NCBI GenBank assembly: GCA_003224635.1
Contig: QHZK01000033.1
Span: 1-7,876, forward strand
DNA length: 7,876 nucleotides
Direction of reading: 5' to 3'
DNA from: Acidobacteriota bacterium
GTDB taxonomy: Bacteria > Acidobacteriota > Terriglobia > UBA7540
Shown here piece after piece: positions 4,836 through 7,876 of the stretch. A program made the translations under genes and the position numbers. Numbering within the stretch: position 1 is the stretch's first letter; every line of letters starts with the position of its first letter. The notes below the pieces were generated by a model. That model did no database searches, had not been told where the DNA came from, and worked only from the letters and a program-made list of their open reading frames with translations.

Positions 4836-4873
4836 CCCTGCGGTTGATCCGTGTGGCCGAATTAACCGCAGGG
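4836..4873 (-). terminator. Perfect inverted repeat after the MBG repeat gene
   Basis: CCCTGCGGTT (4836-4845) and AACCGCAGGG (4864-4873) are exact reverse complements with an 18-nt loop. In the minus-strand transcript the stem begins 12 nt after the MBG gene stop codon. The position fits a 3'-end or terminator structure, but no U-run follows (the next bases read CTCAGTTG), so intrinsic termination is not assured. Confidence 0.45.
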
Positions 4874-4885
4874 TATCTTCTGAAT

Positions 4886-7876
4886 TTAGTGAATAGTCAG
4901 GTTCCCGCCAGCGAGCGCCTGCTCGATGGTCTTTCCGCCGGTGAAGTTGCTCGAGAACCAGAGGAAGCCTCCCTTTTGGGGAGAAGCGGTAACGGTGAAC
5001 CCGATGGTGTCGAGGCCGCTATTCGACGGGCCGTTAGGAGCGCCGAAGTCGGTCATCGTCACGCTGAAGGTTACACCTCCGTCGATGCTGACCGGTGCGA
5101 CCTTCGGATTGGTCACATCCTGGACAGAAGCGTGCCCTTGGAACTGCGCCGACGAAGGAGGAGTGGGCGGCGTCGGTGAGACGAACACATCCAAGTACGT
5201 CATCGTGGTTCCCGCTTTGCCCGAGTTGCTCTTCACCTGATAGACGCAAGTGGTGAAGCCCGGATGGGAGACCGAGCAGAGGTTGCCGTTCAGGCCGTAC
5301 TTGCTGCGGACGATGGTATTGAGGCTCCCCTGCAGGGTGTTGGCGCTCTTGTTGTACTTCACGTTAAACCCGAAGTTGTTCTTGAGTCCGGCTGTGGGCC
5401 GGAGCTGGCCCGCGGCGGCGCTTGTCAGGACCAGGTAGCCGCCGCCGGTGATGAAGCCCGTGCCCTGATCTCCGATGTAGATCTCGGTGTCGTCGGCGGA
5501 GACGTTCCTGGTGTAGTAGTTCCCGACGACAATGCCGACCCGAATCTCAGTGGCTCCAGACGATAGGATGTTTACCGTCACGTTGCACGTCGCCGACCCC
5601 GCCGTAGTGACGCTGGGATCGAGCAAGGCTACCGCTGGCGCCTGGCACATTACGGCGTTACCGGCATCGCGATTGACGAACGTCACCGTAGCGTTGCGGA
5701 TGTCGCCCGGATATGTGTCGTAAGCCGAGTCGCCGTTACCGATTGGCGTTGGAGCGAACATGGGATTGCTGATGTCAAACACGTTCGCACTCAGAGGGAT
5801 TGTGACGCTCGCCGTCCCAGCCGGCACACCGTAGTAAGTGAGCCCGCTGTAGTACGCCCGTGCGTCCTCCGGCGTGATCGTCAACGGCGTGGTCGGGTTC
5901 GCCACGATGAAGTTGGAGTTGACGCCTGAGAACAACGCCAGCACCGCTGACACCGTTGTAGTACCCGGGGCCATCTGGCCGTGGGGAGGATTCCCCGGAG
6001 CCGGGTTGACGGGCTCGAGCAACGGCACGTTGGCGAGGGTAAACACCAGCGCCCCGTTGACCACCGGGCAGAGCGTCGGATCATTCGAGCAGTCCACCGA
6101 GCCCATAAACTGGCTGCCCACGCGGAACGTTACTTTCGTTGCCGGAGGCAGGCTGTTGACGCTCGCCGGTGAAACTGTGGCGACGAAGGTAACAAGGTCG
6201 CTGTATTGCTGCGTGAGAGGTGTCACCGCCACCGTCGCGGTGGTCACCACCGGATTGATTGCCAGCGTCCCGTTGACAAACGTTATCTTGTAGTTGGTCG
6301 AGGTTTGACCGCTCGGCGTGATCGGATAAGTGCCAACCGGACTGGTCTGAATGGCCGTGGTAGTGATGGTGAGCGTCCCGCTCAGCACGCCGGCCGTCTC
6401 GCCGTTAACAAACGCGCTGTAGGTCGCCGTGAAGGTCGGGTTCGGCTGCCCATACGGCCTCGATGCGTTGTTGGCCGTCATGGTCAGCGGCGCCGGAGTG
6501 ATGCTGGCTGTGGTCGTCGCCGTCGTAGGTGAGAGGTAGTAGTTGGCTGTGGCGGCGCCGGTCAGGGTAAAGCCGCTTCCCGTCACCGTCCAGGTGCCCA
6601 CGTTTGCGGAGGCAAAGGTCGCCGTCCCGCCCGTCAGGCTGACAGCGTCCGTGCCGATGATCGTGCCCGCAAGCGTGCGCGTGGCGATTGTTGCTGCTGT
6701 CGTCCCGTCGTACACCTTGATACTGGCCGTGAAGTTGGGCGCGAGCGGGAGCGGGTTGATGGTGAGGGTCCCAACCACAAACTTGATCGCGTAGCTGGTC
6801 GCGGTTAGACCCCCCGGCGTAACCGGGTAGGCGCCAACCGGGCTGCTCTGAGTGGCTGCTGTTGTAAAGGTGAGACTGCCGCTAAGGGCACCGGGACCGT
6901 CACCGTTGACCCAGCCGCTGTAGCTTACTGAGAAGGCCGGGTTCGGTTGGCCGTAGAGTTTCGAAGCTGCGTTCGTCGTTACCGTCAGCGTCGCCGGGTT
7001 CACCGCCACGCTGCCGTTGAAGTAATTAAAAATGTAATTGCTGTCTACCGCGCCCGAACAGGTGCTTGCATAGGTGCCCACCGGACTCGAACTCGTCGCC
7101 GTGGTACTGCAAGTGGGTTGCGTGGTCAGGCTGCTCGCGTTGTCCCCATTCGCGAACCCGCTGTACAGAGCGGTGATTGCCGGCACGGTCCCGCCGTAGG
7201 GCATCGCGCCGCTGCTGGCCGTGATCTTTAGGGCCGCCGTGCTCACCGTCACGGTTCCCGGCGCGTAGGTAATCGTGTAATTAGTGTCGGCCGCCCCTGA
7301 GCAAGTGCTCGGATACGGACTACCGCTTACCGGGCTCGAACTCGTCGCTGTGGTCGAGCAGGCAGGCTTGGTGGACAGGCTGGCCGACGTGTCGTTGTTC
7401 ACAAACCCGCTGTAGAGAGCGGTGATGGTCGGCACGGTTCCGCCGTAAGTCATAGTCCCGCTGCTGGCGGTGATTGTCAAAGCCACACGGCTCACCGTCA
7501 CCGTGCCAGCCACGTAGCTGATTGTGTAATCGCTGTCAGCCGCACCTGAGCAGGTACTGGTGTAGGCGCCCGCCGCGCTTGAACTCGTCGCGGTCGTAGT
7601 GCAGGTCGGCGGGGTCGTCAGGCCCGTGTCGCCGTTCACGTACCCGATAATGGCGGGCGTGATCGTCGGCACAGTGCCGCCGTAGGTCATGGTGCCGCTG
7701 CTGGCGGTGACCGTCAAGGCCGCCGCGTTCACCGTCAGCGTCCCGTTGACAAACGCGAAGGTGTAGTTGGTGGCGGACAGCGTCCCCTGGGCGGCGCTGA
7801 TCGTGTAGGCGCTCGCTGGACTGCTGGCCGTTGCCGTGGTAGTGAGGCTGGGACTGCCGCTCAGGACCGCTGCCGT
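4886..7876 (-). CDS. Large MBG/YDG/Ig-like repeat protein, probably surface or secreted (5' end outside the window)
   Basis: The frame is open from the window edge to TAA at 4886-4888, giving 996 visible residues; the GTG at 7732 is only an internal Val codon. Domains in order (visible numbering): end of an MBG repeat (1-52); three Cys-type MBG repeats with the YGGTVP motif (53-130, 131-213, 214-294); an MBG repeat with YGQPNP (295-375); a YDG domain with KVYDGTTAA (376-461); another YGQPNP MBG repeat (462-542); a bacterial Ig-like module (about 543-668); a beta-rich linker (669-804); and a C-terminal module opening GTGFITGGGY and closing GGNLTIH (805-996), which resembles the ITGGGW/KANFGF-type terminal domains of other secreted proteins. 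The protein is Thr/Ser/Gly-rich and almost without Lys in the repeats. MBG and YDG domains are typical of long adhesin-like or extracellular proteins. No catalytic motif is seen. Signal peptide and full length cannot be judged. Confidence 0.85.
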   Translation of the reverse strand, partial: TAAVLSGSPSLTTTATASSPASAYTISAAQGTLSATNYTFAFVNGTLTVNAAALTVTASSGTMTYGGTVPTITPAIIGYVNGDTGLTTPPTCTTTATSSSAAGAYTSTCSGAADSDYTISYVAGTVTVSRVALTITASSGTMTYGGTVPTITALYSGFVNNDTSASLSTKPACSTTATSSSPVSGSPYPSTCSGAADTNYTITYAPGTVTVSTAALKITASSGAMPYGGTVPAITALYSGFANGDNASSLTTQPTCSTTATSSSPVGTYASTCSGAVDSNYIFNYFNGSVAVNPATLTVTTNAASKLYGQPNPAFSVSYSGWVNGDGPGALSGSLTFTTAATQSSPVGAYPVTPGGLTATSYAIKFVVGTLTINPLPLAPNFTASIKVYDGTTAATIATRTLAGTIIGTDAVSLTGGTATFASANVGTWTVTGSGFTLTGAATANYYLSPTTATTTASITPAPLTMTANNASRPYGQPNPTFTATYSAFVNGETAGVLSGTLTITTTAIQTSPVGTYPITPSGQTSTNYKITFVNGTLAINPVVTTATVAVTPLTQQYSDLVTFVATVSPASVNSLPPATKVTFRVGSQFMGSVDCSNDPTLCPVVNGALVFTLANVPLLEPVNPAPGNPPHGQMAPGTTTVSAVLALFSGVNSNFIVANPTTPLTITPEDARAYYSGLTYYGVPAGTASVTIPLSANVFDISNPMFAPTPIGNGDSAYDTYPGDIRNATVTFVNRDAGNAVMCQAPAVALLDPSVTTAGSATCNVTVNILSSGATEIRVGIVVGNYYTRNVSADDTEIYIGDQGTGFITGGGYLVLTSAAAGQLRPTAGLKNNFGFNVKYNKSANTLQGSLNTIVRSKYGLNGNLCSVSHPGFTTCVYQVKSNSGKAGTTMTYLDVFVSPTPPTPPSSAQFQGHASVQDVTNPKVAPVSIDGGVTFSVTMTDFGAPNGPSNSGLDTIGFTVTASPQKGGFLWFSSNFTGGKTIEQALAGGNLTIH
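6251..7876 (-). repeat. Tandem MBG-domain coding repeats, period about 240 bp
   Basis: Units run 7487-7720, 7238-7486, 6995-7237 (Cys type), 6752-6994 and 6251-6493 (YGQPNP type), with the YDG unit 6494-6751 between the last two and a partial unit at the right edge. DNA identity between the first three is high: for example CCGCTGCTGGC recurs at each unit start. This points to recent duplication or gene conversion and makes the array liable to copy-number change and to assembly collapse. Confidence 0.8.

Larger units (their letters stand above)
4494..4885. other. Gene-free region between the FecR-domain gene and the MBG repeat gene
   Basis: About 390 bp with no convincing gene. It holds the FecR-gene leader and promoter (4501-4597), a small dyad CTGGT/ACCAG (4612-4625), a palindrome ATCCGGAT (4716-4723), a perfect 10-bp inverted repeat (4735-4784), a short dyad GTCGG-AGG-CCGAC (4811-4823), and a perfect 10-bp inverted repeat after the MBG stop codon (4836-4873). 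A 68-codon plus-strand frame at 4605-4811 has no recognisable sequence and spans these dyads, so I do not call it. Confidence 0.6.

Noticed and set aside
6995..7720. CRISPR-like array
   Set aside because: The period is about 240 bp, the units stay in frame and encode MBG domains; there are no short identical repeats with unique spacers.

Overview
The window looks like a piece of a GC-rich bacterial chromosome. Gene content suggests an Acidobacteriota member, possibly of the Solibacter/Bryobacter type: long MBG/YDG/Ig-like repeat surface proteins, a stand-alone FecR-domain protein with a C-terminal Gly/Ala-rich membrane segment, a lone BioY, few Shine-Dalgarno sequences, and degenerate heptad repeats at gene ends. 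This placement is inference from style. No rRNA, tRNA, transposase or CRISPR is visible.

Left half, plus strand (1-3505): a gene-free leader of about 280 bp, then four genes. (1) A stand-alone P-loop kinase (283-1044) with the signature of the 5'-kinase domain of bacterial Pnkp, ending in a proline-rich tail. (2) A radical SAM enzyme (1163-2320) with a reduced, SPASM-like set of C-terminal cysteines. (3) A BioY-type biotin ECF substrate-binding protein (2395-3057). (4) A small NTF2/SnoaL-fold protein (3065-3505), 7 nt after bioY. Genes 1 and 2 each have an exact TATAAT 9-11 nt upstream of the start codon, so both mRNAs should be nearly leaderless. Radical SAM, bioY and NTF2 could form one transcription unit, interrupted by a 74 bp spacer holding a long hairpin built from heptad repeats.

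Right half, minus strand (3624-7876): a FecR-domain protein (3624-4493) with a near-consensus promoter and a good ribosome binding site, then a gene-free stretch (4494-4885) holding that promoter and two perfect 10 bp inverted repeats, then the 3' 3 kb of a very large repeat protein (4886 to beyond 7876). The visible 996 residues run from tandem MBG repeats with one YDG domain, through an Ig-like module, to a C-terminal ITGGGY...GGNLTIH module. All twelve visible cysteines fall into six close pairs. This is most likely a secreted or surface protein; its N-terminus lies outside the window.

The two halves converge at 3505/3624, where the spacer holds a GC hairpin, a TGTCACT heptad array and a 17 bp repeat whose second copy lies in the 3' end of the FecR gene. 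I see no clear defence system or biosynthetic cluster. The most unusual items are the solitary Pnkp-like kinase, the orphan radical SAM enzyme and the heptad elements at gene boundaries.
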